The notes beneath the pieces are model-generated. The model had not been told where the DNA came from. It saw nothing but the letters and a program-made list of their open reading frames with translations, and made no database searches. Below, one piece after another: positions 48,273-58,012 of a DNA stretch of 64,000 nt; the stretch's first letter is position 1; every line of letters begins with the position of its first letter. Source of the DNA: Yoonia sediminilitoris (GTDB lineage Bacteria > Pseudomonadota > Alphaproteobacteria > Rhodobacterales > Rhodobacteraceae); contig NZ_QBUD01000005.1 of assembly GCF_003058085.1 (NCBI RefSeq), positions 1-64,000 of the forward strand, read 5' to 3'. Position numbers and translations under genes: made by a program.

Positions 48273-48556
48273 CCCGCCTGAAAAGGCAATTGCCGAAGTA
48301 AGATGCTTGTCGCCCGACAGGTGCCTGTCCGTGCTGCGCTCTTCCGCCGCAGCACGACAGCATTATCTCGGCCAATCTCACACCCAAAGCACGGCGGGTT
48401 GGGGCCCTGCCCCCGGATAGAACCAAATTTCCAAGATCTCCGTTTTCCCCGCTTGGTCACGCCATGCACGCATCTTTGCTACCGTTTGGGAGGCACCAAT
48501 CGGCTCACAGTCGCAAAGTTTCCGTACAGGCCCATGCAAATTAGCAAATACTGGTG
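48273..48556. other. Intergenic region with tandem hairpins
   Basis: 284 bases between convergent genes. GACAGG-TG-CCTGTC at 48316-48329 is followed at once by CGTGCTGCG...CGCAGCACG at 48330-48356 (9-bp stem, 9-base loop). They may form a bidirectional stop signal. A minus-strand open frame here shows no known domain. Confidence 0.45.
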
Positions 48557-49939
48557 TCAGAAATCTGCCCACGCCTCATGTCTGGCAAACACCTTCTTAC
48601 GCAAGACTAGCAGCGGCAGTTGCGGGGCGGGTTTGGGCGGCTTGGGCAACGTGCCGAGCGTGCTTTTGACAGGCGCGATTTTGGAGGCAACCGACCCTGT
48701 GCCCGCGGCCCCGCCCCCTGCATTCAGAACCAACAGATTTGTCTGGCGTGAAATGTCGGACATAGCTTCGGTGATTTTCGTAATCATTTTTAACGAATCC
48801 TCGCCCGCGTCAATTGTGTTGATCGTGTTGGCGCCCATTTTTGCGCGCTCTGCCGAAAGTTTCACGCTTGCTGTCAGGTCTTCCAGCGCAGCCACGGTCT
48901 GTTCAAGCGGAGTGGCCTGCCCTGCTGTCGGCGCAGTTGCCCCGCCGTGCAGCGGGCGTTTGATCCATCGCCCGACCGCGATGCTGATTGCACCGGACAG
49001 GAGCAGCGCCACCACCCCCAAGGCGGGTATGGCGAAGAGCATCTGGCGGGCCAACGCACGCCCTCGAAGGCCAAGTTCATTCTGTTGGTCCACAATATCA
49101 TGGGCCGGGTTGTCCGGAATGTCGCGCATCTGCGCGGCGGTCCAGATGCGTGATCGGTCACGCAGGGTCACATACTGCAAAAGCGCGCCGCGCATATCAG
49201 CCGCCGCGCCTTGCAGCGCATCAATTTCGGCAAATGCTGTATCAACCAGCGCAATCGCCTCATTTTCCCAGCCGTATATGCCGCCCCTTGCCAAGCCAGA
49301 CTTTGCCATGGTCAAGGATGTGGCAGCACTTTGAAAAGCACTTGCGGCGGCCTGATATTGCGCCTCATCGGCTGCGCTGAAATATGCATCAACATGCATA
49401 TGGGCAAGCAACAGCGCCTCGGTCGCTTGTGACTGGCGGCGCAGGACCGAGACGCTGCCGTTTCCGGCGGCCAACTGGCCAAGGGCCGTCAAGCTGGCGC
49501 GCGTATCCTCGCTCAAATGCGACAATGCATCATGCGCCAGCGCCGCATCTGCGCGCGCTTCACTGATCGTCTGAAAATCATGGCCGTAGGCCGCTGCTAG
49601 CTGCACAATCCGGTCCGCCACAGCAATACCGGCCGCATCTGACTGTGTGTCACGATAGTTTTCGGCCGCGCGTCGCAGGGCGGCAAACCGGCTGTTTCCC
49701 ACGTCCTTTGCCGCGTCTGTGGGGACGTCACGATATGCAAATGCAGCGGTGCGTGCCTGTAACAGACCATCCGCCAAACCATTGATCGCAAGCGTTTGTT
49801 TGGACGCTTCGCGATAACTTTGGTAGTTTTGGCCCACGGCTGCAACCGCGCAATAGGCCAGCAGACCCAACACCAAAACGAGCAGGGTCATCGCCAGAAA
49901 AGCAAGGTTTACACGCGTGGCAATTGAAAAGCGCGTCAC
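48557..49939 (-). CDS. Chemoreceptor-like protein with truncated signalling domain
   Basis: 460 aa. TM1 at about 10-32 (FLAMTLLVLVLGLLAYCAVA) is followed by a long helical sensor region that looks like a helical-bundle ligand domain, and TM2 at about 305-325 (QMLFAIPALGVVALLLSGAI). The cytoplasmic part has an MCP helix ending MSDISRQTNLLVLNAGGGAA, the hairpin tip of the kinase-control domain in degraded form. Instead of the return helix there is a Pro-rich tail. The final residues AWADF match the C-terminal CheR-docking pentapeptide pattern x-W-x-x-F. It is likely a decayed or internally deleted MCP. Confidence 0.65.
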   Translation of the reverse strand: MTRFSIATRVNLAFLAMTLLVLVLGLLAYCAVAAVGQNYQSYREASKQTLAINGLADGLLQARTAAFAYRDVPTDAAKDVGNSRFAALRRAAENYRDTQSDAAGIAVADRIVQLAAAYGHDFQTISEARADAALAHDALSHLSEDTRASLTALGQLAAGNGSVSVLRRQSQATEALLLAHMHVDAYFSAADEAQYQAAASAFQSAATSLTMAKSGLARGGIYGWENEAIALVDTAFAEIDALQGAAADMRGALLQYVTLRDRSRIWTAAQMRDIPDNPAHDIVDQQNELGLRGRALARQMLFAIPALGVVALLLSGAISIAVGRWIKRPLHGGATAPTAGQATPLEQTVAALEDLTASVKLSAERAKMGANTINTIDAGEDSLKMITKITEAMSDISRQTNLLVLNAGGGAAGTGSVASKIAPVKSTLGTLPKPPKPAPQLPLLVLRKKVFARHEAWADF

Positions 49940-50058
49940 TGTCAGGCCCCAAAGAGGTCGGTTCCTACTCTGTCTATGGCCTCCCCGTTAACAATCGCTA
50001 AACTACGATTCCGCGCTCGGCCTGAACCCGCCGACCATATTTCCAACCGCAAACGGGG

Positions 50059-52632
50059 TTAATCCTCTGCCGGTGCAAGCAAGCCCATGACCGCCCGGCG
50101 CAATTCCCACGTACTCACCGGCTTGCTAAAGACCTCCCGCTGGGCCAGCGACGCAGGCAAGTTGACTTGATCCCCATAACCCGTGACGAAAGCGAACGGG
50201 ATGTCACTTTCCTGAAGCTCTTGCGCAAAGGGAAGCGATGTTACCTCTGGCCCGAGGTAGATGTCGAGCAAGACAGCATCCGGCGTGTCCCACTCCATCA
50301 TTGATTTGGCTTGTTTGACGTCGGCCGCGATTTCAATATTCGCAAATCCAAGATTGCGCAGGACTGATTTCATATCGATGGCAATCATGAAATTGTCCTC
50401 AACAATCAAAATCTGTTTTTGGGAAATTGGCGCGGTCACTCTGTCTAATTTCGCCTGAGGCAACCGGGTTGGATCGGGGTCAGACACTGACGGCAGCTTG
50501 GTTCCCAGCGGTTTCAATATCCTGTTGGGCAGGAATAAGCGTGCAAAAACACCTTCGGGACGGAAATCAAGCTCGGACTCGCCACCAAGTTCGTAGGGCA
50601 CAGCCTGTTTGATCAATGTCGTACCAAAGCCCTGATTTGTGGGCAACTGTACTGGCGGACCACCGGATTCTTTCCAAGTGATGTCAAGACCGGAATCAAC
50701 AGGTTCAAGGTTGATCTCAACAACGCCTTTGGCGAAAGTTAGCGCGCCATATTTGGCAGAGTTGGTCAGCAACTCATGTACAACCAGCGCAAAAAGGGGG
50801 GCCGCTTCGGCAGAGATTTCCAGATCAGCACCTGTAATCCGGACATTGTTCTTGAAATCGTCGGAAAGGTATGGCGCCGCCTCGACCTGCAAGAGCCGTG
50901 AAATTGGCACAGCAGAGACAGCAGCACCCGACCCGATGTCATGAGCGGCAGCCAATGCCTGAATCCGGGCCTCCAATGCTGACGAATAGCTTTCGAGCGA
51001 ACCGTAATGAAACCGCGCCTGACGAGAGACTGAGCGCACAAGTGAAAGGATATTCCGGACCCTGTGGTTGAGTTCATCAATCATTAATGCCTGCTTGCGA
51101 TTCATCGCATTCATCAAAGAATGGCGATCCGCCGTCGCCAGCAGGCCCCAAAGCTGCTCAGCAATGCGCATGTCGCGGACAGTCCATGGGGCCGATCTGT
51201 CTTCAACAGTTTGCAGATACAGCGCGAATGAATTGCGCGGATGCAGAATAGCTTTATCACCGACAAGGTCGATTCCCTTTTGCGGCTCGCCCGCCCATGA
51301 GATCTGCTTGGTTGTTGGCCGCCGAAAGACAAGGATCGCCCGGTCATCAAGGAAAGGCGTGATCAGGCACCCGGCCAATCCATTCAGATCGGCCTTCAGC
51401 GCAGGGAATGTTTCGCCCAAGTTGTCATAGGTACGCATCTTGCCGCGCGCGGCATATGCAATCTCCAGCAAATGCCTTTGGGCAACCTCATTGGGAACGT
51501 CCCCATAACTGGACGTGAAATCCGGCGACATCAAGACAGTGCCGTCAGCGTCAAACGCTGTCAGGATGTGCGGTGCAAAGCGCGTCAGGCTCTCGTCAAG
51601 CGAGTTGCCAAGGTCGATCGCATTTTCAAGGTCGGCTTTGACCTGTTCCAGCTCTCGCCCGAATGCCAATTGGGCTTCTTGCAGCAAAGTAACCGTGCGG
51701 GTGGCTATGATTGGCTGAAACGTCCGCAGAATTGTACGGTGGTCCACGTCAGGTATCTTGGGACTATAGTGGTGAAATGAAATGATGCCCCAAAGCCTGT
51801 CTTCGATCACAATCGACAGAGTCATCGTCGCCTGGGTTCCCATATTTCTAAGGTATTCGAGGTGTACAGGCGACACACCACGCAGTTGCGCATAGGTGAT
51901 ATCCAGGGGCGGCAGATCATCGCTGGCGGCCTTGATCAGCACAATTTCCTGATCAACATCTGCTATGAATCTTATCGGGGCAACCTTCATTATTTCGCGC
52001 ACTTGCTTTGGAATATCCCAACTGGGGAAACGCAGACCCAAAAAGGGCTCAAGTCTGCTGCGCCGGGCTTCTGCAAGCACTTCGCCATTAAAGTCGGAAT
52101 CAAATTTGTAGGCCATGACCCTGTCGTACTGGGTCATATGCCGCAACAGTTCAACGGCCTGTTGGAACAGTGCGGTTTCGCTCTTGGCGTTCTGAATATG
52201 ATCCATCATGACGGCGAGGTTCGACGTGAAGTTTGCGGACAACCCGCTTTCGCCTTCTTCTCGCTCGATTTCGACAATCACGTCGGTCTGACTGGGCAAA
52301 GCATTGAATGCATATCGGGTGCCCGCAATATCAAATACACCGACCAAGTCGCGCTTTGACTGCGCCCCCAGCATGGAAAGCGAGTTTGTCACCCCGTGCC
52401 AGACTTGCGGTCCAAAAATATCTCGCAGTTTCTTTCCAAAAAAGCCGCCTTTGATATGGGGTAACAGCTCTGACAGATTTTCACTGGCGTAACGGATCAA
52501 TCCGGTGTTCTGGTCAAAGGCCAGAAGATATCCAATCGGCTGGATACAACCAGCCAGATGAACCTGTTCGCTTTCGCAGGTCGCCAGCGCCGCTGCAAAA
52601 TCCGCACTAGTAGGTTTGTTCTCGTGTCCCAT
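50059..52632 (-). CDS. bphP: Bacteriophytochrome hybrid HWE histidine kinase
   Basis: 857 aa red/far-red light sensor with order PAS-GAF-PHY-HWE kinase-REC. The biliverdin Cys is at 19 in ALATCESEQVHLAGCIQPIG. The GAF domain has FPSWDIPKQVREI (variant of PASDIP), SPVHLEYLRNMG and SFHHYSPK. The PHY tongue reads LHPRNSFALYL. The kinase has DELNHRVRNILSLV and ITWKESGG, marking the HWE family. The C-terminal receiver reads ILIVEDNFMIAID, with LLDIYLGPEV. ATG 52632 or an upstream GTG at 52656 are both possible. No heme oxygenase gene is adjacent. Confidence 0.9.
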   Translation of the reverse strand: MGHENKPTSADFAAALATCESEQVHLAGCIQPIGYLLAFDQNTGLIRYASENLSELLPHIKGGFFGKKLRDIFGPQVWHGVTNSLSMLGAQSKRDLVGVFDIAGTRYAFNALPSQTDVIVEIEREEGESGLSANFTSNLAVMMDHIQNAKSETALFQQAVELLRHMTQYDRVMAYKFDSDFNGEVLAEARRSRLEPFLGLRFPSWDIPKQVREIMKVAPIRFIADVDQEIVLIKAASDDLPPLDITYAQLRGVSPVHLEYLRNMGTQATMTLSIVIEDRLWGIISFHHYSPKIPDVDHRTILRTFQPIIATRTVTLLQEAQLAFGRELEQVKADLENAIDLGNSLDESLTRFAPHILTAFDADGTVLMSPDFTSSYGDVPNEVAQRHLLEIAYAARGKMRTYDNLGETFPALKADLNGLAGCLITPFLDDRAILVFRRPTTKQISWAGEPQKGIDLVGDKAILHPRNSFALYLQTVEDRSAPWTVRDMRIAEQLWGLLATADRHSLMNAMNRKQALMIDELNHRVRNILSLVRSVSRQARFHYGSLESYSSALEARIQALAAAHDIGSGAAVSAVPISRLLQVEAAPYLSDDFKNNVRITGADLEISAEAAPLFALVVHELLTNSAKYGALTFAKGVVEINLEPVDSGLDITWKESGGPPVQLPTNQGFGTTLIKQAVPYELGGESELDFRPEGVFARLFLPNRILKPLGTKLPSVSDPDPTRLPQAKLDRVTAPISQKQILIVEDNFMIAIDMKSVLRNLGFANIEIAADVKQAKSMMEWDTPDAVLLDIYLGPEVTSLPFAQELQESDIPFAFVTGYGDQVNLPASLAQREVFSKPVSTWELRRAVMGLLAPAED

Positions 52633-52977
52633 GTTTGCCCCAACTGCGCGGGACACTTCCCCACATCTTCACCCACAATCAAAAATACTACCACTGGGGC
52701 AACGGATAATCCTTAAGTTGTGAAGCTGATGTTTGGTGCAGTACCTTGAGTCAAATCGTCCCAATTCTCTTGAGACACGGTCGTTTGACACGACGAAAGT
52801 CGGCATCGCGATGCCTAAGTCATTACAATTGCTATGATCTGGTGCACCAAAACACCGATAAATGATGTATTTCTTCGCCCCGGCGCCGCTGCAACTCACG
52901 CATTACCGGGCGGGAGTTACCTTTTGTTAATCTGCGATTGACGCACCCACATTCGGGTCAGGCGATGTTTTTAAAGT
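52633..52977. other. Intergenic region upstream of bphP
   Basis: About 345 bases between the divergent bphP and the adhesin remnant. No open frame with a ribosome site is seen. It should contain the bphP promoter; no clear element was recognised. Confidence 0.5.
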
Positions 52978-53754
52978 GTGAAGTGTCCTGTGAAATCCTT
53001 TTTGGGCAATCTGAAGGCGTCTTTGACGCGCTCAGATTCTGCGCGAGACACGCAGGCGTCAGCCTCGAACAAACAAGCCGCCGACCACGGTCAAGGCAAA
53101 TACAAGGCCGATCAGGCAGATCCGGTCGATTCATCAAGCATCTCTGGCGAAGGGACACTGTTGGTGGCGCTCGCCGTTCTGTCAGGGCTGATAAAAGCTG
53201 ACGAGACACAAGCAGGCCCGGTCGAAAGTGCAGTCACACCGCCTTCGACAACTGCCCGCTCCAACGGATCAACCCCGCCAGCCAGCGCCGTGCGTGCAAC
53301 ACGGCAGCAAAATGCGATCCAACCGCAGTCGGACAACGATGCCCTTCGTCCGGCACCGGACAACCTACCGAAATTTACCGAGCGTCTTATCGCTGGTACC
53401 ACAGACGCCGCTGAAACTGCCATCAAAAGCCCTGAAGTGGCAGTGCCAGACATTGATGAAGCCACCGCACCGCAGACCTTGACCGTGACGCCAAAAGAAG
53501 CGGTCGCTCAGGGTAATGAAACAAAAGAAAATATCCGGAGTTCTGACACCCCGACAGAAAATGACCCGACCATTGCGTCCGAACTTCCGACAGAGCAATC
53601 CGCCCCGATTGCGCCAACTGAAACGCCGCAGGACAACCCGGAGCCGCAAAACACTACGCCCAGACAGGCCAGTGTTGCCAGCGGCGGGGCCGTTGCGGAA
53701 AATGCCGCCGATGGCACGGTAGTGGCCGCACTCACCGCCACCGATGCGGATGCC
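52978..53754 (+). pseudogene. RTX/cadherin-like adhesin, N-terminal remnant
   Basis: The frame begins at a GTG and encodes residues 1-259. The first 90 residues resemble the N-terminus of large secreted repeat adhesins (SGEGTLLVALAVLSGLIKAD). A Pro/Thr/Glu-rich stretch follows, then the opening of a cadherin-like repeat, AVAENAADGTVVAALTATDA. At DADA the frame passes without a stop into membrane sequence of an ABC transporter. A normal adhesin would continue for hundreds to thousands of residues, so a large deletion fused the two. Confidence 0.65.
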
Positions 53755-54708
53755 CTGCTACTTGTGGCTGTTGTCGGCATCCATCTGGTTGTCGGGCTCA
53801 TCAGCTATCCCAAGATCACGCGGGCCTCGCAGGATTTGGCTGGCCTGCGTCCGGAATGCTTACGCCTCCAGAAGGAAACTATCAGCCAGCGCGATCAGAT
53901 TGTGCAACGGGATCTCGGTCGGGTTTGGGCGGCAAGGATTGCCCCCAGTATGCAGGAATTGTGCAGAGCACGCGGCAGTCTAGAGCAGGTCTGGCGAACA
54001 CTTAACAGTCTGATCACCGTGATGTCGCCCCTTGCCATCGGTGGCGTGATTGTCGTCGGGGCGACGCGGGTGGTGGCTGATAAAATGTCAGGGGGGTTTC
54101 CTGATTGTTTGCATGGTTGTCTCAACCCGGCTGCTCGGTCCTGTACAACAAGCACTTGTTCTTGCCGTTCGCGCACCTGAGCTGACCAATATGTTCAGGC
54201 AAGTCGGCACAACGACGCAAATCACTTCGGGAGATTCACCCAAGCCGCAAAATGCGCCTCATCTTGAAGACAGCACCGTCACGGCCCCCGATATCACGCT
54301 TGATAGTCTTGTCTTGCGTTAACCACGCGCTGTCACACCTGCCTTCAAGGGTGTCAGCCTTCGCTTCAAAGGGGGCAGCCTGACATGTATCACCGGTCCG
54401 TCAGGCGCAGGCAAATCGTCCCTGCTGCGGGTCATTATGGGGCACTACCGGCCCCAAAACGGGATCGTGCTTGTCGGCAACGACAACATCGAACAATTCA
54501 GTTCACAACGCAAAACAGACGTCATCGGCTACCTTGGGCACCGTGCGCTGCAAATCCACGGGACGATTGCACAAAACCTGCTGCTGACACGCCCCGAAGC
54601 GACACAAACAGAAATTGAAGCCATTTGTGACGAGGTCGGCCTTATGGAGACCATTTCCCGGCTACCCGAGGGCTTTCAAACCCGCCTGGATCAGCTGTTT
54701 CGTTTCCG
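53755..54708 (+). pseudogene. Type I secretion ABC transporter, broken
   Basis: Begins mid-gene with ABC membrane-domain sequence (LLVAVVGIHLVVGLISYPKI then TRASQDLAGL). The frame shifts at a run of six G (54091-54096), after which FLIVCMVVSTRLLGPVQQAL continues the membrane domain. A TAA at 54320 interrupts the link to the nucleotide-binding domain, which resumes in the same frame as FKGVSLRFKGGSLTCITGPS then GAGKSSLLRVIMG (Walker A). It breaks off after GLMETISRLPEGFQTRL, before the ABC signature and Walker B. It is non-functional. Confidence 0.75.
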
Positions 54709-54990
54709 CTGCTCACCTACGACTTCACCCGCTTCGGCGACATCACTGTAATAGTCGAGCGGATTTCGCCCACCAGTTTTGTCAAGGATAACGGCGACAC
54801 CGTGTTTCGCGTGCGACTGTCATTGTCTGATGACAGTATGGACCCGGAAGGTATGCCCATGCAGAACGCCCATCCCACCTCTCCGGGCATGACGGTTGTT
54901 GCAGACATCAAGTCCGAACGCCGGACGGTCCTGTCGTTCCTTCTCAAATCCGTTCACGTCATATCCGACCGCGCCATGACAGAAGCCTAG
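54709..54990 (+). pseudogene. HlyD-family adaptor, C-terminal remnant
   Basis: A frame reading LLTYDFTRFGDITVIVERIS, then PTSFVKDNGDTVFRVRLSLS, and ending SPGMTVVADIKSERRTVLSF, LLKSVHV matches the C-terminus of periplasmic adaptors of type I secretion. The N-terminal membrane and hairpin parts are absent; it begins at the end of the truncated ABC ATPase. Its stop codon overlaps the end of the DUF2793 gene on the other strand by four bases. Confidence 0.75.
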
Positions 54991-55748
54991 AACAGGTCCT
55001 GCCAGATCGTGCCATCAAAGCAGCGCAGTTTGTTCGTCGTGTTGTCAAAATAGATGTCACCCGCCGCAGCGTTGGGCGGTGTTGCACTTGGTGTTACACC
55101 CAACAAATCACCGATCTGTACCTTGGCCGTTGCAGCATCGATAAGCAACGCAGTCGCAAATGTGGTTCCGTCGCCCGAGACTTTGATGCTGAAATCATCA
55201 CTTCCGGCAAGCCCCATTTCAGCGCGTCCGGAAAACCCGCTTTGATAAACAAGTGATGCCGTATCTGCCAAGGTGGCCTTGTTGACCTTAAGCTGATGAC
55301 CCGTCCCCTCATGACTAAGCAGTGTTGCATCGCTGGCAACGCTCAGCCGGTTTGTCGAATCCGCGGTTGTATTGACACCCACACCGGCCAGATTGTTCAG
55401 ATCATTCTGGTACTGTGCTGCCCATTGACCATCTGTAAAAACATGCAGCCCGTTGCTGGCACGGACCCAAGCCAGCCAGCCATCGCGAGGCGTCACAAAC
55501 AACCAGCCACCGCCACGCCATGTGGCGACCCTATCATCCTGTCCCGACCATTGCCCTGTGGCCGCGGCCCCCACCCCCCACGCCTGCCCTTCGGTTGCAC
55601 CAACCGGTGGCGCTGTCACATCAATGTTTTCCAGAGTGAGTTGCACGATCATATCCAGCAACTCAATCGCTTCATTGTGGGTGACGTGCTTTTGCGCCTG
55701 TGCGGGCAAAATGAAGGGCAAAGACAAGTTGGGCGTCTGATCTGGCAT
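54987..55748 (-). CDS. DUF2793 protein (GTA/phage structural type)
   Basis: 253 aa. It begins PNLSLPFILPAQAQKHVTHN and contains WRGGGWLFVTPRDGWLAWVR, the DUF2793 signature. It ends with a repeat-type tail domain AAGDIYFDNTTNKLRCFDGT. In Rhodobacter a protein of this kind is linked to gene-transfer-agent head spikes that bind capsule; I am not sure all members share this role. No other phage or GTA gene is near. GGAAGG precedes the ATG. Confidence 0.75.
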   Translation of the reverse strand: MPDQTPNLSLPFILPAQAQKHVTHNEAIELLDMIVQLTLENIDVTAPPVGATEGQAWGVGAAATGQWSGQDDRVATWRGGGWLFVTPRDGWLAWVRASNGLHVFTDGQWAAQYQNDLNNLAGVGVNTTADSTNRLSVASDATLLSHEGTGHQLKVNKATLADTASLVYQSGFSGRAEMGLAGSDDFSIKVSGDGTTFATALLIDAATAKVQIGDLLGVTPSATPPNAAAGDIYFDNTTNKLRCFDGTIWQDLF

Positions 55749-55913
55749 GGCGTTTCACCTTCCGGGGCGTAAATGAACATCGCTCGCAGTATTGCGCCAG
55801 ATTCATCAATGAAACACTGCCGCACCGTACGGTGGTTAACCCAAACTTAATCCAACTGAGCCACCAACAGGGTTAAGGGCAGCTTAACGTGCGTAGCGAA
55901 AAGGAAATGACGG

Positions 55914-57032
55914 ATGAAGACAGCACTGATTACCGGTGTAACGGGGCAAGACGGATCGTATCTGGCAGAGTTCTTGCTGGAAAAAGGCTATCAGGTCCAT
56001 GGCATCAAGCGTCGCGCATCACAACTGAACACAGACCGGATTGATCATATCTACCAAGGTACGCAAACCGAACACGCCCGTTTCAGGCTGCACTACGGCG
56101 ATTTGACTGATAGCTCCAACCTTACCCGGATCATCGCGCAAATTGCGCCTGATGAAATCTACAATCTGGGGGCACAGTCCCATGTTGCTGTCAGTTTTGA
56201 AGCCCCCGAATATACCGCCGATGTGGATGCATTAGGCACATTACGCCTGCTTGAGGCGATCCGTTTTCTGGGGCTCGAAAAAAAGACGCGATTCTATCAA
56301 GCGTCGACGTCCGAGCTTTATGGTCAGGTACAACAAAGCCCGCAGTCGGAGATGACTCCGTTCCATCCGCGCAGCCCTTACGCAGTTGCCAAGATGTTCG
56401 CCTATTGGACATGTGTAAACTATCGCGAAGCCTACGGTATGTTTGCCTGCAACGGAATTCTGTTCAACCACGAAAGCCCACGCCGGGGTGAAACCTTTGT
56501 TACGCGCAAGATAACCCGTGGTCTGGCAAACATCGCCATGGGCCTCAGCGATTGCCTGTATTTGGGCAATATCGACGCCAAACGCGACTGGGGCCACGCC
56601 AAAGACTATGTCGAAATGCAATGGCTGATGCTCCAACAGGACATACCGGAGGATTACGTCATAGCGACAGGTGTGCAGCACTCCGTACGCGAATTCGTTA
56701 TGTGGGCCGCCGCCGAATTAGGTGTCTCACTCAGGTTTTCAGGACAGGGCCCACATGAAATCGCAACGGTCAAGGCGATCACAAGTGACCGGGCAGGCCA
56801 TGTAAAGGTTGGTGACGTTATTATGCGCATCGACCCGCGGTACTACCGGCCAGCCGAAGTTGAAACACTGTTGGGCGACGCATCCAAAGCCAAAGAAAAG
56901 CTGAACTGGTACCCGAAAACGACGGCCCATGAAATGTGCCGTGAAATGGTCGCAGCCGACCTTCAGGAAGCGGAACGTCATGCGCTCCTGAAACGTCACG
57001 GGCTGGCCCTGCCCATGCGGATTGATGCTTGA
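55914..57032 (+). CDS. gmd: GDP-mannose 4,6-dehydratase
   Basis: 372 aa. It makes GDP-4-keto-6-deoxymannose. The NADP motif is [20 protein letters not shown], the active site is in [20 protein letters not shown] and [11 protein letters not shown] (Tyr-x3-Lys), and [20 protein letters not shown] binds the GDP-sugar. The stop overlaps the fcl TTG/ATG region. This is the first gene of a gmd-fcl-manC operon. Confidence 0.97.
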   Translation: MKTALITGVTGQDGSYLAEFLLEKGYQVHGIKRRASQLNTDRIDHIYQGTQTEHARFRLHYGDLTDSSNLTRIIAQIAPDEIYNLGAQSHVAVSFEAPEYTADVDALGTLRLLEAIRFLGLEKKTRFYQASTSELYGQVQQSPQSEMTPFHPRSPYAVAKMFAYWTCVNYREAYGMFACNGILFNHESPRRGETFVTRKITRGLANIAMGLSDCLYLGNIDAKRDWGHAKDYVEMQWLMLQQDIPEDYVIATGVQHSVREFVMWAAAELGVSLRFSGQGPHEIATVKAITSDRAGHVKVGDVIMRIDPRYYRPAEVETLLGDASKAKEKLNWYPKTTAHEMCREMVAADLQEAERHALLKRHGLALPMRIDA

Positions 57033-57034
57033 CG

Positions 57035-58000
57035 ATGCGTATCTACGTTGCCGGACACAACGGAATGGTTGGTCAGGCCATTTGTCGTGCCCTGATCGCG
57101 CATGGCCAGCACGACCTGATTACCGCAGATCGCGAACAGCTTGATTTGCGCGATCAGGCCGCAGTACAGGCATTTTTCAAGGCAGAGCGACCGGATTCTG
57201 TTATCCTTGCTGCCGCAAAGGTTGGCGGCATCGCGGCAAATAGCGCTTATCCAGCGGATTTTCTGTACGACAATCTGATGATTGAGGCGAACGTCATTCG
57301 GGCCGCATTTGAAACCGGCGTCGGACGTCTTTTGCAGCTTGGGTCATCATGCATCTATCCGCGTGACGCCCCGCAACCCATCAACGAAGAGTACCTTTTG
57401 ACAGGCCCGCTTGAGCCGACGAATGCGCCCTATGCGCTGGCAAAGATCGCAGGCATCAAACTGTGCGAAAGCTTCAACCGGCAGCACGGTACGGACTATC
57501 GGTCTGTGATGCCGACCAATCTTTATGGTCCCGGAGACAACTTCCACCCAGAGAACGCCCATGTCTTGCCGGCACTTATCGCACGGTTCCATGATGCGAC
57601 CAGAACACACGCACCGGAGGTCAAGATCTGGGGGTCTGGCAGGCCACTGCGGGAATTCTTGCATGTTGACGATATGGCCACGGCCTGTCTGTTCGTTTTA
57701 GACCTCACGCCCGATATATATGGCAGTGCGACATCACCCACCCGCAGCCATCTCAACGTTGGCTCCGGACAAGAAATCAGCATTGTAGCACTTGCCGAAC
57801 TTACTGCAGAGGTAACTGGCTATACGGGGTGCATCACTTTTGATCCCGCAAGGCCCGATGGCACACCCCGCAAACTATTGGATGTTACGCGCCTGACCGA
57901 CCTGGGTTGGGTCGCGGGAATACCGTTGCGTGACGGGATCGTTTCAACTTATGACTGGTACAAGCGCCAGCTTTTTTCTGGCGAGATACGACAGAAATAG
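57035..58000 (+). CDS. fcl: GDP-L-fucose synthase
   Basis: 321 aa from the ATG at 57035. An in-frame TTG at 57029 is an alternative. It epimerises and reduces the Gmd product to GDP-L-fucose. The cofactor motif is [20 protein letters not shown], the active site is in [13 protein letters not shown], and [20 protein letters not shown] has Tyr-x3-Lys. [11 protein letters not shown] is a family block. It lies two bases after gmd. Confidence 0.96.
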   Translation: MRIYVAGHNGMVGQAICRALIAHGQHDLITADREQLDLRDQAAVQAFFKAERPDSVILAAAKVGGIAANSAYPADFLYDNLMIEANVIRAAFETGVGRLLQLGSSCIYPRDAPQPINEEYLLTGPLEPTNAPYALAKIAGIKLCESFNRQHGTDYRSVMPTNLYGPGDNFHPENAHVLPALIARFHDATRTHAPEVKIWGSGRPLREFLHVDDMATACLFVLDLTPDIYGSATSPTRSHLNVGSGQEISIVALAELTAEVTGYTGCITFDPARPDGTPRKLLDVTRLTDLGWVAGIPLRDGIVSTYDWYKRQLFSGEIRQK

Positions 58001-58012
58001 GAATTATAAGTG

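Noticed and set aside
48378-48572. Minus-strand open frame after the chemoreceptor-like gene, considered as a lost C-terminal piece
   Set aside because: No MCP signalling sequence is present in it, so it does not restore the missing domain.
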